Part shown: positions 39,100 to 48,409 of the stretch, piece by piece
Layout of the letters: each line of letters starts with the position of its first letter
How positions within the stretch are numbered: position 1 is the first letter of the stretch
Origin: Amycolatopsis orientalis DSM 40040 = KCTC 9412
Lineage (GTDB): Bacteria > Actinomycetota > Actinomycetes > Mycobacteriales > Pseudonocardiaceae
Direction: 5' to 3'
DNA: 64,000 bases
Assembly: GCF_000478275.1 (NCBI RefSeq)
Contig: NZ_ASJB01000083.1
Span: forward strand, 186,001 to 250,000
Program-made: the position numbers and the translations under genes
The notes under the pieces: model-generated
Database searches by the model: none
Told to the model about the DNA's origin: nothing
What the model saw: the letters and a program-made list of their open reading frames with translations, nothing else

Positions 39100-42000
39100 C
39101 CGTGACGAGGTGGATCCCGTCCCGCGCGGGCATCCTCAACATCTGGCGCTACTACGACGAGATCTTCGAGTTCCACGACGGGCGCCTGCTGTTGCGCGGC
39201 CCCAACGGGAGCGGGAAGTCCAAGGCGCTGGAACTGTTGCTGCCGTTCCTGTTCGACGCGAGCCTGCGCGCCAACCGGCTGTCGACCTTCGGCACCAGCG
39301 AGCGCAGCATGCACTGGAACCTGATGGGCGAAGGCGCTTCCGGCGCCACTCGCGTCGGATACGTCTGGCTCGAATTCCGCCGGGGCGAGGACGACTGGTT
39401 CACCTGCGGGGCACGGCTGCAGGCGAGTACGCACACCAGCACGGTGCACGCCGACTTCTTCACCACCGGGCTGCGGGTCGGTGACGGCCTGCCGCTGGTC
39501 AACGAGGCGGGCCAGCCGCTGACCAGGAACGCGCTCGAAGAACACCTCGGCGAACGCGGGACCGTGCACGCCGGCGCGGCCGAATACCGGACCGAAATCC
39601 GCGCGAAACTGTTCCCCGGCTTGAGCGAGCAGCGCTACGACGCGCTGATCACCGCGCTCCTCCAATTGCGGATGCCCAAACTCTCGCAGCGGCTCGACCC
39701 GAGCCTGCTGTCCAACCTGCTGTCCCGCGCGCTCCCGCCGCTGGGGCAGCAGGAGATCGCGGACCTCGCCGAGGGGTTCGAACGGCTCGACGCGCAACGC
39801 GAACGGCTGGGCTCGCTGGAGACCGAGGTGGACGCGACCCGCGCGCTCGCCGCGCGGCAGAAGACCTACGCCCAGCGCGTGCTGCGCGCGGGCGCCGCGA
39901 ACCTCATCGCCGCGACCACCGAACTCGACGAACTCGCCGCGGCCGCCCGCCGTTCGGCCGAGGAGTACGACGAGGTCGCCGCGCGCAAGGAAGCCGCCGA
40001 GGAACACGCGGCGAAGCTCGAAAAGGACGTGGAGGAGGCCGAGGCCCGTATCTCGGGGCTGGCCGAATCCGAGTCGTACCGCAAGGGCCAGGAACTCGAC
40101 AAACTGCGGCAGCGGACCCTTTCGGCGAAGGAGCAGGCGGAAACGCTCCGCGCGGACGCCGACCGGCTCCGTGCCGAAGCGGACGCCGACGAGGAGCGGT
40201 CGCGAGCCGCGCAGCAGGTCGTGAAACGGCAGGCGGATCTCGTCCGCGCGCAGGAGGCCGATGTCCGGGCCGCGGCGACGCGGGCGAATCTGGCCGGGGT
40301 GCACGACGAACTCGTCGCGGGGCTTGATGAATCGACCAAGCAGGGTGAACCGGCCCGGCTCCGTCCGCTGCTGCAGGCCGCGGTCCGCGGGAAACGCGAG
40401 CAGGTCGAGGCCGTCGCCAAGACGCTGGACAAGCACGAGCGCGCCGTCGCGCGCCGTCACCAGGCCGAGGCGGATCTCGACCAGGCGAGGTCGGATTTCT
40501 CGGTCGCACAGGACAAACTGGATCTCACGACGGCGACCCGCGAACTCGCGCTGAGCGATCTGCGCACCCGGCTCGCCGAATGGGCGATCGGCTGCCGCGA
40601 GCTGCGTTTCCCCGACGCGGAAGCGCTCGTGCGGGAGGCCGAGGCGGAAGCCGCGCTGCTGGACAAGGTCAGCGCGGTCGCCGAGACCGTGCTCGAAGAC
40701 ATCATCCGGCAGGAGGCGACGACGGGCGCCGCACTGGCCACCGCGCGCACCGAACACGACGAACTCCTCGTCGAGGCGGGCGTGCTCGAAACCGAAGATG
40801 TCCTCACGCCCGCGTCGCCGCGCACCCGCACGGCGGACCGGACCGAGATGAGCGGCGCGCCGCTGTGGCGGCTGGTCGATTTCGCCGTCTCCGTCCCGGA
40901 GGACGCGCGCGCCGGGATCGAAGCCGCACTCGAAGGCGCCGGTCTGCTGGACGCCTGGGTGAACTCCCACGGCGTCGTCGACGGACACGACGTACTCGCG
41001 GAAACCGCGACGCTGCCGTCGGTTTCCGGCCGTTCGCTCGCCGACGTCCTCGTGCCGGAACCCGACGCGGAACTCTCCCCGGCGAAGATCCGGCGGGTGC
41101 TGGAAGCCATCGCCTTCGACGACACGCTGCCGTCGGGGCCTGCCGCCATCGGCGCGGACGGCGGCTGGCGGATGGGCGGGCTGACCGGGAGCTGGGAGAA
41201 GAAGAGGCCGGCGTACATCGGCTCGTCGGCTCGCCGTCACGCCCGCGAACTCCGCATCGCCGGACTGCGGGACGAGATCGCCCTCCGCGAGAAGACGATC
41301 GCCGAACTGGAAGGCGAACTGGCCGCCCTGCGCGGCAGGCGCGAGCTGATCAAGATCGAACGCGCCGCCCGGCCCGGCCACGAGGATCTCGTCGCCGCGA
41401 CCGGAGAACTGACCAGGGCGGAAGCCGACCTGACCGCCGCGGACGCCGTCGTCCGGCACCGGGAGACGACCGTCTCGGCGCTGGAGACCGAGGCCAAGCA
41501 CGCCCTCCACGAGCTGACCGGCCAGGCTTCGGAAAGCGGGCTCCCGACCGAACGCGCGCCGCTGACCGCGCTCGCCACGGCCCTGCGCACCTATTCCGAC
41601 CAGGGCGAGAACTGGCTGTACGAGCACGGGATCCTGCGTGCGGCGAGGCAGCGGGCCGAAACCTTCGCCGAACAGGCGGCGCGCTCCGAGGCGAACGCGG
41701 CCCGGCGTGAGGAGGAGGCCGCCGAGGCGGAGGCCGAGCGCACCAAGCTCACCGCGATGCTCGACGCCATCGAAGGCACCGCCGACACCGGTCAGCGCGA
41801 GGTGCTCGCCGAAATCGACGGCCTGCGCACGAAACTTCGGGAACTCGGCGACGAACTGCGCACCGCGAACCGGGCAGTCACGGATCTCGCCGTCCGCCTG
41901 GGCGCACTCGGCGTCCAGCGCACGACCGACGCGCAGGCCCGCGAAGACGCCGCAGCGAAACAGGACACGGCCGCGCTCCGGTTCCGGAAACTCGCGACCG

Positions 42001-43100
42001 GGGTCTTCCCGGCGGACGGCGGGATCGAGGACCTCCCGAAGTTCCAGGCCACCTTGTCCGCGTCCGACGGCGTGCAGGCCGCGCTCGACACGGCCCGGCT
42101 GGTGGCCGCGGCGTGGCCGTCCGTGCCGCACGCGCCGAGCAATCTCGGCGAGGCACTGCACCGGCTCTCCGAGGCCGTGCACACCTGCCGGAACACGCTC
42201 AGCTCGCGCGCGGAACTCGACCTGGAGACCGACGAGGACGTCCAGATCTTCACCGCCGTCGTCGACGGGCTGCGGGTCGGCGCGGCCGAGCTGCTGAAGA
42301 TCCTTTACGCGGAGGCGGAACAGAGCAGGCACGAGATCACCGACCGCGAGAGCGATCTGTTCGACAAGACGCTGACCGGTGACACCCGCCGTCATCTCGC
42401 GGCCCGCATCCGGCAGGCCAACGACCTCGTCGATGGGATGAACGCGCGCCTGGAACGGGTGCGGACCGCGTCCAGGGTCGCCGTCCGGCTCGTCTGGCAG
42501 GTCTCCCCCGACCTGCCGCCGGGCACCAAGACCGCGCGGGACCTGTTGCTGAAGGATCCGGACCAGCTGACCGCCGAAGACCGCGTATCGCTGCACCGGT
42601 TCTTCCGCGAGCGCGTCGAGCAGGCGAAGGCGGACGACACCGCGACCAGCTGGGAACAGCAGCTCGCGCAGGTCTTCGACTACACGTCCTGGCACCGGTT
42701 CGTGGTCAAGGTGGACCGCGCCAACGGGGCGGGCTGGCAGCTGCTGACCAAGAAGCTGCACGGCGCGCTTTCCGGTGGGGAGAAGGCGATCGCGCTGCAC
42801 CTTCCGCTGTTCGCCGCCGTCGCCGCGCACTATCAGGCCGTACCGGAGGCGCCGAGGGTGATCCTGCTCGACGAGGTGTTCGTCGGCGTCGACACCACGA
42901 ACCGGGGGCAGGTCTTCGGCCTGCTGTCCGCGCTCGACCTCGACCTGATGCTGACGTCGGACCACGAATGGTGCACCTACGCCGAACTCAGCGGCGTCGG
43001 GATCCATCAGCTGATCACCGGCGGGGACGGCGACGACGCGGTCACCACGGCCCGGTTCACCTGGAACGGGCACGACCTCCTGCCCGCCGAACCACATTAG
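39096..43100 (+). CDS. jetC: Wadjet type II-like JetC SMC-family ATPase (TIGR02680 family)
   Basis: 1334 residues from GTG 39096 (AGAGGAGG upstream). SMC architecture: Walker A GPNGSGKS at 35-42; long coiled coils of Ala/Glu/Arg-rich heptads; a hinge-like globular region around 585-700 (WRLVDFAVSVPEDARAGIEAAL...); second coil; C-terminal head with LSGGEKAIALHL (SGGE at 1226-1229) and Walker B VILLDEVFVGVD (D1259, E1260). The ATPase site is intact. It drives DNA loop extrusion in the known complex. The next gene should be the nuclease JetD but is not present. Confidence 0.92.
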   Translation: MTVTRWIPSRAGILNIWRYYDEIFEFHDGRLLLRGPNGSGKSKALELLLPFLFDASLRANRLSTFGTSERSMHWNLMGEGASGATRVGYVWLEFRRGEDDWFTCGARLQASTHTSTVHADFFTTGLRVGDGLPLVNEAGQPLTRNALEEHLGERGTVHAGAAEYRTEIRAKLFPGLSEQRYDALITALLQLRMPKLSQRLDPSLLSNLLSRALPPLGQQEIADLAEGFERLDAQRERLGSLETEVDATRALAARQKTYAQRVLRAGAANLIAATTELDELAAAARRSAEEYDEVAARKEAAEEHAAKLEKDVEEAEARISGLAESESYRKGQELDKLRQRTLSAKEQAETLRADADRLRAEADADEERSRAAQQVVKRQADLVRAQEADVRAAATRANLAGVHDELVAGLDESTKQGEPARLRPLLQAAVRGKREQVEAVAKTLDKHERAVARRHQAEADLDQARSDFSVAQDKLDLTTATRELALSDLRTRLAEWAIGCRELRFPDAEALVREAEAEAALLDKVSAVAETVLEDIIRQEATTGAALATARTEHDELLVEAGVLETEDVLTPASPRTRTADRTEMSGAPLWRLVDFAVSVPEDARAGIEAALEGAGLLDAWVNSHGVVDGHDVLAETATLPSVSGRSLADVLVPEPDAELSPAKIRRVLEAIAFDDTLPSGPAAIGADGGWRMGGLTGSWEKKRPAYIGSSARRHARELRIAGLRDEIALREKTIAELEGELAALRGRRELIKIERAARPGHEDLVAATGELTRAEADLTAADAVVRHRETTVSALETEAKHALHELTGQASESGLPTERAPLTALATALRTYSDQGENWLYEHGILRAARQRAETFAEQAARSEANAARREEEAAEAEAERTKLTAMLDAIEGTADTGQREVLAEIDGLRTKLRELGDELRTANRAVTDLAVRLGALGVQRTTDAQAREDAAAKQDTAALRFRKLATGVFPADGGIEDLPKFQATLSASDGVQAALDTARLVAAAWPSVPHAPSNLGEALHRLSEAVHTCRNTLSSRAELDLETDEDVQIFTAVVDGLRVGAAELLKILYAEAEQSRHEITDRESDLFDKTLTGDTRRHLAARIRQANDLVDGMNARLERVRTASRVAVRLVWQVSPDLPPGTKTARDLLLKDPDQLTAEDRVSLHRFFRERVEQAKADDTATSWEQQLAQVFDYTSWHRFVVKVDRANGAGWQLLTKKLHGALSGGEKAIALHLPLFAAVAAHYQAVPEAPRVILLDEVFVGVDTTNRGQVFGLLSALDLDLMLTSDHEWCTYAELSGVGIHQLITGGDGDDAVTTARFTWNGHDLLPAEPH

Positions 43101-43128
43101 GCACTCGAGATTGGCGCAGGCCGTCCAC

Positions 43129-43176
43129 GGTCGTGAGTGTTGAGTGTCGTTAGAACGACACTCAACACTCACGACC
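43129..43176. repeat. Palindromic intergenic element, copy with altered middle
   Basis: Two perfect 23-bp arms (43129-43151 and 43154-43176) separated by AG. Outer GGTCGTGAGTG and inner GTTAGAAC agree with the other copies, but the middle TTGAGTGTC replaces GTAATGACG and the opposite arm carries the matching change. Located between jetC and the SARP regulator. Confidence 0.95.
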
Positions 43177-43282
43177 AGCAGCTCCGCGACTTCGCCCGCC
43201 CCTGACGTACCGCCCTTGGGCTGAGCGGCCCAAACCGGGCCGCTTTCCGCGCTTCTTCCTTGTGCGACGCGGGATGGCTCAC

Positions 43283-43288
43283 TACGTT
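43283..43288 (+). promoter_or_regulatory. -10 box of the AfsR/SARP gene
   Basis: TACGTT, 7 bases before ATG 43296, indicating a leaderless transcript and supporting that start. Confidence 0.5.
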
Positions 43289-43295
43289 CCCATCG

Positions 43296-46200
43296 ATGGG
43301 GCCGACCGCGGTGCGGATCCAGATGCTGGGTTCGTTGCGCGTATGGCTCGGCCGGGAGGAACTCGACCTCGGCCCACCGGCCCGCCGCGCCGTACTGGGA
43401 TTGCTGGTGCTCGCCGGCGGCGAGGCGACCTCCCAGCAGGACCTCGTCGACGCGCTCTGGGGCGAACGGCCGCCGCGCAGCGCGGTGAACGTCCTCCAGA
43501 CGCATGTCAAACACCTGCGGCGGCTGCTGGAACCCGATCGGCCGTCGCGGTCCGGGAGCGAGATCCTGCCGCATGTCGGCGGCGGCTACGCGCTGCGCTG
43601 GGACGCCGTCGACGTCGACCTGCCCCACGTCCGGAAACTGATCGCCGAGGCGAACGACGCCCTGCGCGACGGCGAGACAGGCCGTGCCGCCGCCCTGTTC
43701 GGCGAAGCAGTGCGCTGGTGGCGAGGGAAACCACTGGCCGATGTCCCTTTGCTCGCAACACATCCGAAGGTCCTGTCGCTGGTCGCCGAACGGCGTTCGC
43801 TGCTCGCCCGCTACGGCGACGCGATGCTCTCCATCGGCGCGGCGGAAGAGGTACTGACCGAGCTGCTCGAAGCCGCCGCGGAGCAACCACTGGACGAACC
43901 CGCCCAGGCCCGGCTGATCCGCGCGTACCACGGCGCGGGACAGCGGGCGACGGCGTTCCGTCTCTACCGCGAGGTCCGCGAACGGCTCGTCGAGGAACTG
44001 GGCGTCGAACCCGGGCCCGAACTCCTCGCGGCGCACGCCGCGCTGCTCGACGAGGGGGAACCACTCCCGGTGGTGAAACCCCGTGCCGCCGCCCGGGTAC
44101 CGCGCCAGTTGCCCGCCGAACCGCCCGGGTTCACCGGCCGGACCACCGAACTGTCCATTTTGGACGAACTGATGCCGAGGGCAGGCTCCTTCGATGGCTC
44201 GGTGGCGCTCGCGGCCATCACGGGTACGGCCGGGGCCGGGAAGACCGCGCTGGCCGTGCACTGGGCACACCGGGTGAAGGACCGGTTCCCGGACGGGCAG
44301 TTCTACGCCGACCTGCGCGGCCATTCACCCGGTCCGCCCGCGACGGCGCTCGACGTGCTCACCCGGTTCCTGTCCGCGCTGGAGATCCCCGCCGAACGCC
44401 TTCCCGTGGACACGGAGACCGCGTCCGCGCTGTACCGGACGCTGATGACCGACCGGAAGGCCTTGGTGGTGCTGGACAACGTGGACAGCACGGAGCAGGT
44501 CCGGCCGTTGCTGCCCGCCGGTCCCGGCTGTCTGGTCCTGGTGACCGCGCGCGACCGGATGACCGGTCTGGTCGCGCTGCACGGTGCCCGGCGGCTCACC
44601 CTGGACATGCTCGATCCCGGCGAGGCGCTGGAGTTGCTCGCGCGGGTGCTCGGTCCCGAACGGATCCGTGCCGAACGCGAAGCGGCCGCCGAGGTGGCCG
44701 GACTGTGCGCGTATCTGCCGCTGGCGCTGCGGATCGCGGCGGCCAACCTCGCCGACAATCCCGGGAACGGCATCGAGGATTACGTCATCGAGCTGCGCAA
44801 GGGCAATCTGTTGGCCGCGCTCACCGTGCCGGGCGACGAACAGATCGCCGTCCGCACCGCATTCGACCTCTCTTACGCGGCCTTGCCCGCGGAAACCCGG
44901 CGGTTGTTCCGGCTGCTGAGTCTGTTCCCGGGTAACGACATCGGCGTCGAAGCGGTCGAAATCCTCACCGGATCGGAGCGGGCGGGCGCGATGCTGGACA
45001 CCCTCGCGGGCGCGCATCTCGTCGAGCAGCACGCGCCGGATCGCTACCACTTCCACGATCTGCTCCGGCGCTATGCCGCCGATCGCCGGGAATCGCGGGA
45101 ATCCCCGGCCGAACGCGCCTCCGCCCGCCGCCGTCTGCACGAGTGGTACCTGCGCGCCGTCGACAGCGCGGCGAAACAGGTGTACCCGCACATGTTCCGC
45201 GTTCCGTTGTCCGTACCCGACGGACCGATTCCCCCTGCCGCGAAGGAGAAAGCGGCGGAATGGCTGGAAACCGAATTGGCCAACGTCGTCGCCGTCGTCG
45301 AGGAGGCGGCGCGGAGCGGACCGCGTCCGGTCGCCTGGTTGCTGGCCGACGCCCTGCGCGGGTACTTCTGGATGTCCTTGCGGCAGGTGGAATGGCGGGC
45401 GGCCGCCGGAGCCGCCTTGTCCGCCGCCGAAGAGGACGGCGATCCCCGCGCCCGCGCGTCCGCCCGGTTCAGCCTGGCCGACCTGAGTTTCCGGCAGGGG
45501 CGGTACCGGGAAGCCGTCCGGCACTACACCGGCGCGCTCGTACTCGCCCGGCGGGCGGGCTGGGTGGAGGCGCAGGCCGCGGTGCTGGGCAACCTCGGCT
45601 GCGCGTATTGGCAGTCCGGACGGCTTCCGGCCGCCGCGGCGCGGTTCTCCCGGGGATTGGCGCTGAGCAGGCGTGTCGGCAGACCAGAGGGAGAGGCGGT
45701 CGCACTGGGCAATCTCGGGCTCGTCCACTGGGAGATGGGCGATCTGCCGAGGGCGGCCGAGCATTACGAGCAGGCCCTGCTCCGCTATCGCCGGATCGGT
45801 TCGCGCTACGGCGAAGCGATCAACCTGAGCAACCTCGGTCAGGTACAGCACGCTCGCGGCCGGACCACCGAAGCGGCCGGTCTTCTCGCCAAGGCGCTCG
45901 CCCTGCACCGCGACGCCGGGAACCGCGCCGGGGAGGCGGAAACCCTCGGCAGGCTCGCCTCGGTGTACGGCGATCTCGGCCGGATCACCGACGCGCTCGA
46001 GTACGCGCGCGACGGGCTGCGGCTGGCGAGGGAAACCGGTGAACCGCGCGCGGAAGGCGAAGCGCTCGTCGCCCTCGCCGGGGCGCATCGGCACGCGGGG
46101 CACCTGCCGGACGCCGTCCGGCGGTACCGGCAGGCCTTGGCGCTGCTGCGGGAGACCGGCGACCGGTACCCCGAGGTGGACGCGCTCATCGGGCTCGCGA

Positions 46201-46316
46201 CCGCCACCGGTGACGTCGGCCAAGCCCGGCAAGCGCTCGCGCTCGCCGGGAAAGCAGGCTATCGGGCGCTGCGAAAGCGGGCGGCGGCCGCCGTCGACTC
46301 GATCCGGCGGGCCTGA
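43296..46316 (+). CDS. AfsR/SARP-family regulator with NB-ARC and TPR domains
   Basis: 1006 residues from ATG 43296. Domain order: OmpR-type winged helix (LGSLRVWLGREELDLGPPARRAVLGLL...), bacterial transcriptional activation domain (VDVDLPHVRKLIAEAND... to LRIYREVRERL-like segment VEELGVEPGPELLAAH), NB-ARC ATPase with P-loop GTAGAGKTALAV near residue 309 and LVVLDNVDS, then at least seven TPRs (AVLGNLGCAYWQSGRL, AVALGNLGLVHWEMGDL, AINLSNLGQVQHARGR). Such STAND regulators control secondary metabolism or development. No biosynthetic cluster is seen in this window, so its target is unknown. Its stop abuts the next convergent stop in a TGATCA palindrome. Confidence 0.94.
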   Translation: MGPTAVRIQMLGSLRVWLGREELDLGPPARRAVLGLLVLAGGEATSQQDLVDALWGERPPRSAVNVLQTHVKHLRRLLEPDRPSRSGSEILPHVGGGYALRWDAVDVDLPHVRKLIAEANDALRDGETGRAAALFGEAVRWWRGKPLADVPLLATHPKVLSLVAERRSLLARYGDAMLSIGAAEEVLTELLEAAAEQPLDEPAQARLIRAYHGAGQRATAFRLYREVRERLVEELGVEPGPELLAAHAALLDEGEPLPVVKPRAAARVPRQLPAEPPGFTGRTTELSILDELMPRAGSFDGSVALAAITGTAGAGKTALAVHWAHRVKDRFPDGQFYADLRGHSPGPPATALDVLTRFLSALEIPAERLPVDTETASALYRTLMTDRKALVVLDNVDSTEQVRPLLPAGPGCLVLVTARDRMTGLVALHGARRLTLDMLDPGEALELLARVLGPERIRAEREAAAEVAGLCAYLPLALRIAAANLADNPGNGIEDYVIELRKGNLLAALTVPGDEQIAVRTAFDLSYAALPAETRRLFRLLSLFPGNDIGVEAVEILTGSERAGAMLDTLAGAHLVEQHAPDRYHFHDLLRRYAADRRESRESPAERASARRRLHEWYLRAVDSAAKQVYPHMFRVPLSVPDGPIPPAAKEKAAEWLETELANVVAVVEEAARSGPRPVAWLLADALRGYFWMSLRQVEWRAAAGAALSAAEEDGDPRARASARFSLADLSFRQGRYREAVRHYTGALVLARRAGWVEAQAAVLGNLGCAYWQSGRLPAAAARFSRGLALSRRVGRPEGEAVALGNLGLVHWEMGDLPRAAEHYEQALLRYRRIGSRYGEAINLSNLGQVQHARGRTTEAAGLLAKALALHRDAGNRAGEAETLGRLASVYGDLGRITDALEYARDGLRLARETGEPRAEGEALVALAGAHRHAGHLPDAVRRYRQALALLRETGDRYPEVDALIGLATATGDVGQARQALALAGKAGYRALRKRAAAAVDSIRRA

Positions 46317-46745
46317 TCAGGCCACGGCGACGCCGCTTCGGGAGTCGTACCCGCCCGCCGGATCGAAGGTGACGACCACCCACGGGTTGACGCCGTGTTC
46401 CTTGCCCGCGCCGTCCGGACAGGAGAACTCGCTCATGTCGAAAGCCGTCCACCGCGCGCTGTCCGGATCCCGCCGCAAGGATTCCTCGACGCGGCCGATC
46501 CAGCGGCACGCCGGGTCGAGTACCCGGGCGGTCACCGACGGCTCGGCCCAGACGATCGTCCCGCCGTCCGCGCACCAGGAAAGGTCGAAGGCGTAGGTCC
46601 ACCTCCCGGGGTCTTCGAGAGCGACCGGTTTGATGGTCTTGACGCCGGAAGCACAGTCCCCGGCCGCGTCCGCCTCGCCGTCGGCGACGAAGGTGAGTCC
46701 CGCGCACAGGACCGCGGCACCGGCCAGGACAGTTCTGATCGTCAT
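46317..46745 (-). CDS. Secreted hypothetical protein
   Basis: 142 residues from ATG 46745 with GGGGGAG before it. Signal peptide (TIRTVLAGAAVLCAGLTFVADGEADAA) then a small domain with four Cys (GDCASGV, DLSWCADGG, DPACRWIG, EFSCPDG) that could form two disulfides, and many Trp/Tyr. No family recognised. Upstream frame extensions run into a palindromic repeat and are not real. Confidence 0.75.
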   Translation of the reverse strand: MTIRTVLAGAAVLCAGLTFVADGEADAAGDCASGVKTIKPVALEDPGRWTYAFDLSWCADGGTIVWAEPSVTARVLDPACRWIGRVEESLRRDPDSARWTAFDMSEFSCPDGAGKEHGVNPWVVVTFDPAGGYDSRSGVAVA

Positions 46746-46825
46746 CGCTCCCCCTGAATCCGTTGTCCTCACACTGTTCCGCCGGTTCCCCGTGTCCGCA
46801 ATCCGCCGGACGCCGGATGGCGAAA

Positions 46826-46873
46826 GCTCGTGAGTGGTAATGACGGTTAGAACCGTCATTACCACTCACGAGC
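46826..46873. repeat. Palindromic intergenic element between divergent genes
   Basis: Two perfect 23-bp arms (46826-46848 and 46851-46873) separated by AG. Same family as 43129 and 58032. Here both flanking genes start away from it (46745 leftward, 46949 rightward), so it cannot serve as a terminator of either. Confidence 0.95.
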
Positions 46874-46948
46874 CCACCCACGGTCTGAGCCGGGAAGTCA
46901 GCCCCCGAGCCGATCCGGGAACGCGTCCGGATCGGCAGGCTTCCCGGT

Positions 46949-47656
46949 ATGGAAACCGAATACGTCTTCCCCGGCCGCCGGATCGCCGCGGTCTCGATGG
47001 TCCTCGGCCCGGTCCTGCTGCTCACCGGAACGCTGCTGCGCTCCCCCTTCGACTTCTTCTTCCCCAGTCAGCTCAGGGCGATGAGCGACCATCCCGCGCT
47101 GATGACCGCCGCCTACACCTGTTTCCTGGCGGGCAACGTCCTGCTGTGGCCCGCGATCATCGCGCTCGCCTCGAAGATCGGGCGGACCAGACCGGCGCCG
47201 GCCGCCTGGGGCGGCGCGTTCGTCCTCATTGGACTCTTCGAGCGGACCTTCCACGCCGGCATCGACCAGGCCGCGCTGAGCCTCGCCGGACGACGCGGCG
47301 CCGAGTTCGCCGAGAACGTGGTCAGCGCGTCGTACCAGGACCTGCACCTGTTCAGTTTCCTGTCGTTCACGATCATGTTCGGCTGGTACTTGCTCGCCTT
47401 CGCCGCCTATCGCGCGAAAGCACTCGGCGTCGTGGGATCGATCGGACTGGCCACGATGGGACTTCTGCCGCTCGGCGTGTTGAAGGGCACCGAAATGGTG
47501 TCGATCATCGGTACGGCGGGGCTTTGTGTCGCGTTGGTCCCGGCCGGTGTCCGCGCATTACTGGAAAGTCCCAAACCGGACCGGAAGACGGTACTTTTGA
47601 CGGCCTTGGCGATTCCGGCATTGGGCGCACTCGCTTTCGCGAGCACCTTGGGATGA
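46949..47656 (+). CDS. Polytopic membrane protein of unknown function
   Basis: 235 residues with about seven transmembrane helices (RIAAVSMVLGPVLLLTGTLL, MTAAYTCFLAGNVLLWPAIIALA, LHLFSFLSFTIMFGWYLLAFAAY and others). It resembles DUF4386-like or similar actinobacterial membrane proteins only in topology. No catalytic motif seen. Confidence 0.72.
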   Translation: METEYVFPGRRIAAVSMVLGPVLLLTGTLLRSPFDFFFPSQLRAMSDHPALMTAAYTCFLAGNVLLWPAIIALASKIGRTRPAPAAWGGAFVLIGLFERTFHAGIDQAALSLAGRRGAEFAENVVSASYQDLHLFSFLSFTIMFGWYLLAFAAYRAKALGVVGSIGLATMGLLPLGVLKGTEMVSIIGTAGLCVALVPAGVRALLESPKPDRKTVLLTALAIPALGALAFASTLG

Positions 47657-47673
47657 GGATTTCCGTGCGGCCG

Positions 47674-47835
47674 TCAGGCCAGCCGCACGGGAGCTTTTCC
47701 TGCCCTGTCACCGGATTCGTGGTCGTGTCCCGCCGGGAGGCAGCTCATCAGCAGGACGAGTCCGACCGCCCCGAGAAGCATGTGCCCGGCGAGGATGCAC
47801 AGCCCACAGAATCCGATCCACAATGAGATCTTCAT
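47674..47835 (-). CDS. Small one-helix membrane peptide, tentative
   Basis: A 53-codon frame from ATG 47835: one hydrophobic helix (ISLWIGFCGLCILAGHMLLGAVGLVLLMSCL) followed by a short tail (PAGHDHESGDRAGKAPVRLA) with His-Asp-His. Third positions are mostly G or C as in real genes. No clear ribosome binding site. Lies 51 bases after the DoxX stop on the same strand and could be its last gene. Confidence 0.4.
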   Translation of the reverse strand: MKISLWIGFCGLCILAGHMLLGAVGLVLLMSCLPAGHDHESGDRAGKAPVRLA

Positions 47836-47886
47836 TCTCAGATGGTAGGGCCGTTCCCGGGGACGGGGCCCAGACTTGGGAAAGAC

Positions 47887-48375
47887 TTAAGGTCTCCTTT
47901 GGGCAAAGGGTCCGTTCGGTGTACGCACGTAATGCACCACCAGCGACACCGTCGCGGCCAGGAAGACCACCTGCATCAGGCCGCGCGGCACCAATTCGTC
48001 CATCGTCGAAGTCACCGGCCCGTTCAGCGCCTTGTACACGTTCGCCGGGAACATCGCCAACAGCAGGACGGTCAGTCCGCCCGCCGCCCACGGCGCCGTG
48101 CGTGACCACAGGATTCCCGCCGCGCCCGCCAGTTCGAGGACACCGGTGACGGTGACCAGCAACGCCGGGGCGGGCAACGCGGGCGGCACCATCGCGATGA
48201 GTTCCTCGCGCATGCCGACGAAATGCGCCACCCCGGTCGTGACGAACAGCGCCGCGACGCCGCCGCGCACGGCCACCGGCCAGGACCGCAGACGCCGCAC
48301 GCCCACCGCTCCGAGCAGGGACAACGTCGCCGTGACGACGACCAACATGAGGACGGGGACGAGACCGGGATCCAT
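47887..48375 (-). CDS. DoxX-family membrane protein
   Basis: 162 residues from ATG 48375. Four helices with the DoxX-like features VTTGVAHFVGMREELIAMVPPALPAPALLVTVTGVLELAGAAGILW and AMFPANVYKAL. DoxX-like proteins are associated with thiol/oxidative homeostasis or quinone redox reactions. Divergent from a TetR regulator across a perfect inverted repeat, so probably its target. Confidence 0.82.
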   Translation of the reverse strand: MDPGLVPVLMLVVVTATLSLLGAVGVRRLRSWPVAVRGGVAALFVTTGVAHFVGMREELIAMVPPALPAPALLVTVTGVLELAGAAGILWSRTAPWAAGGLTVLLLAMFPANVYKALNGPVTSTMDELVPRGLMQVVFLAATVSLVVHYVRTPNGPFAQRRP

Positions 48376-48409
48376 GACCGACGCCTTTCGGGGCAGTGAA
48401 ACTTTCCAC

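Noticed and set aside
38940..44324. A very long leftward open frame (about 1,794 codons) opposite the Wadjet jetC gene and the SARP gene
   Set aside because: It is a shadow of the GC-rich codon pattern. It crosses the end of one gene and the start of another, and its composition (RRPGGQ-type runs) has no domain, while the other strand has intact SMC and SARP proteins.
46746..46865. Extended N terminus MVMTVLTVITTH of the secreted protein (and a similar one near 58072)
   Set aside because: The residues come from translation of the palindromic repeat; the signal peptide starts at 46745.
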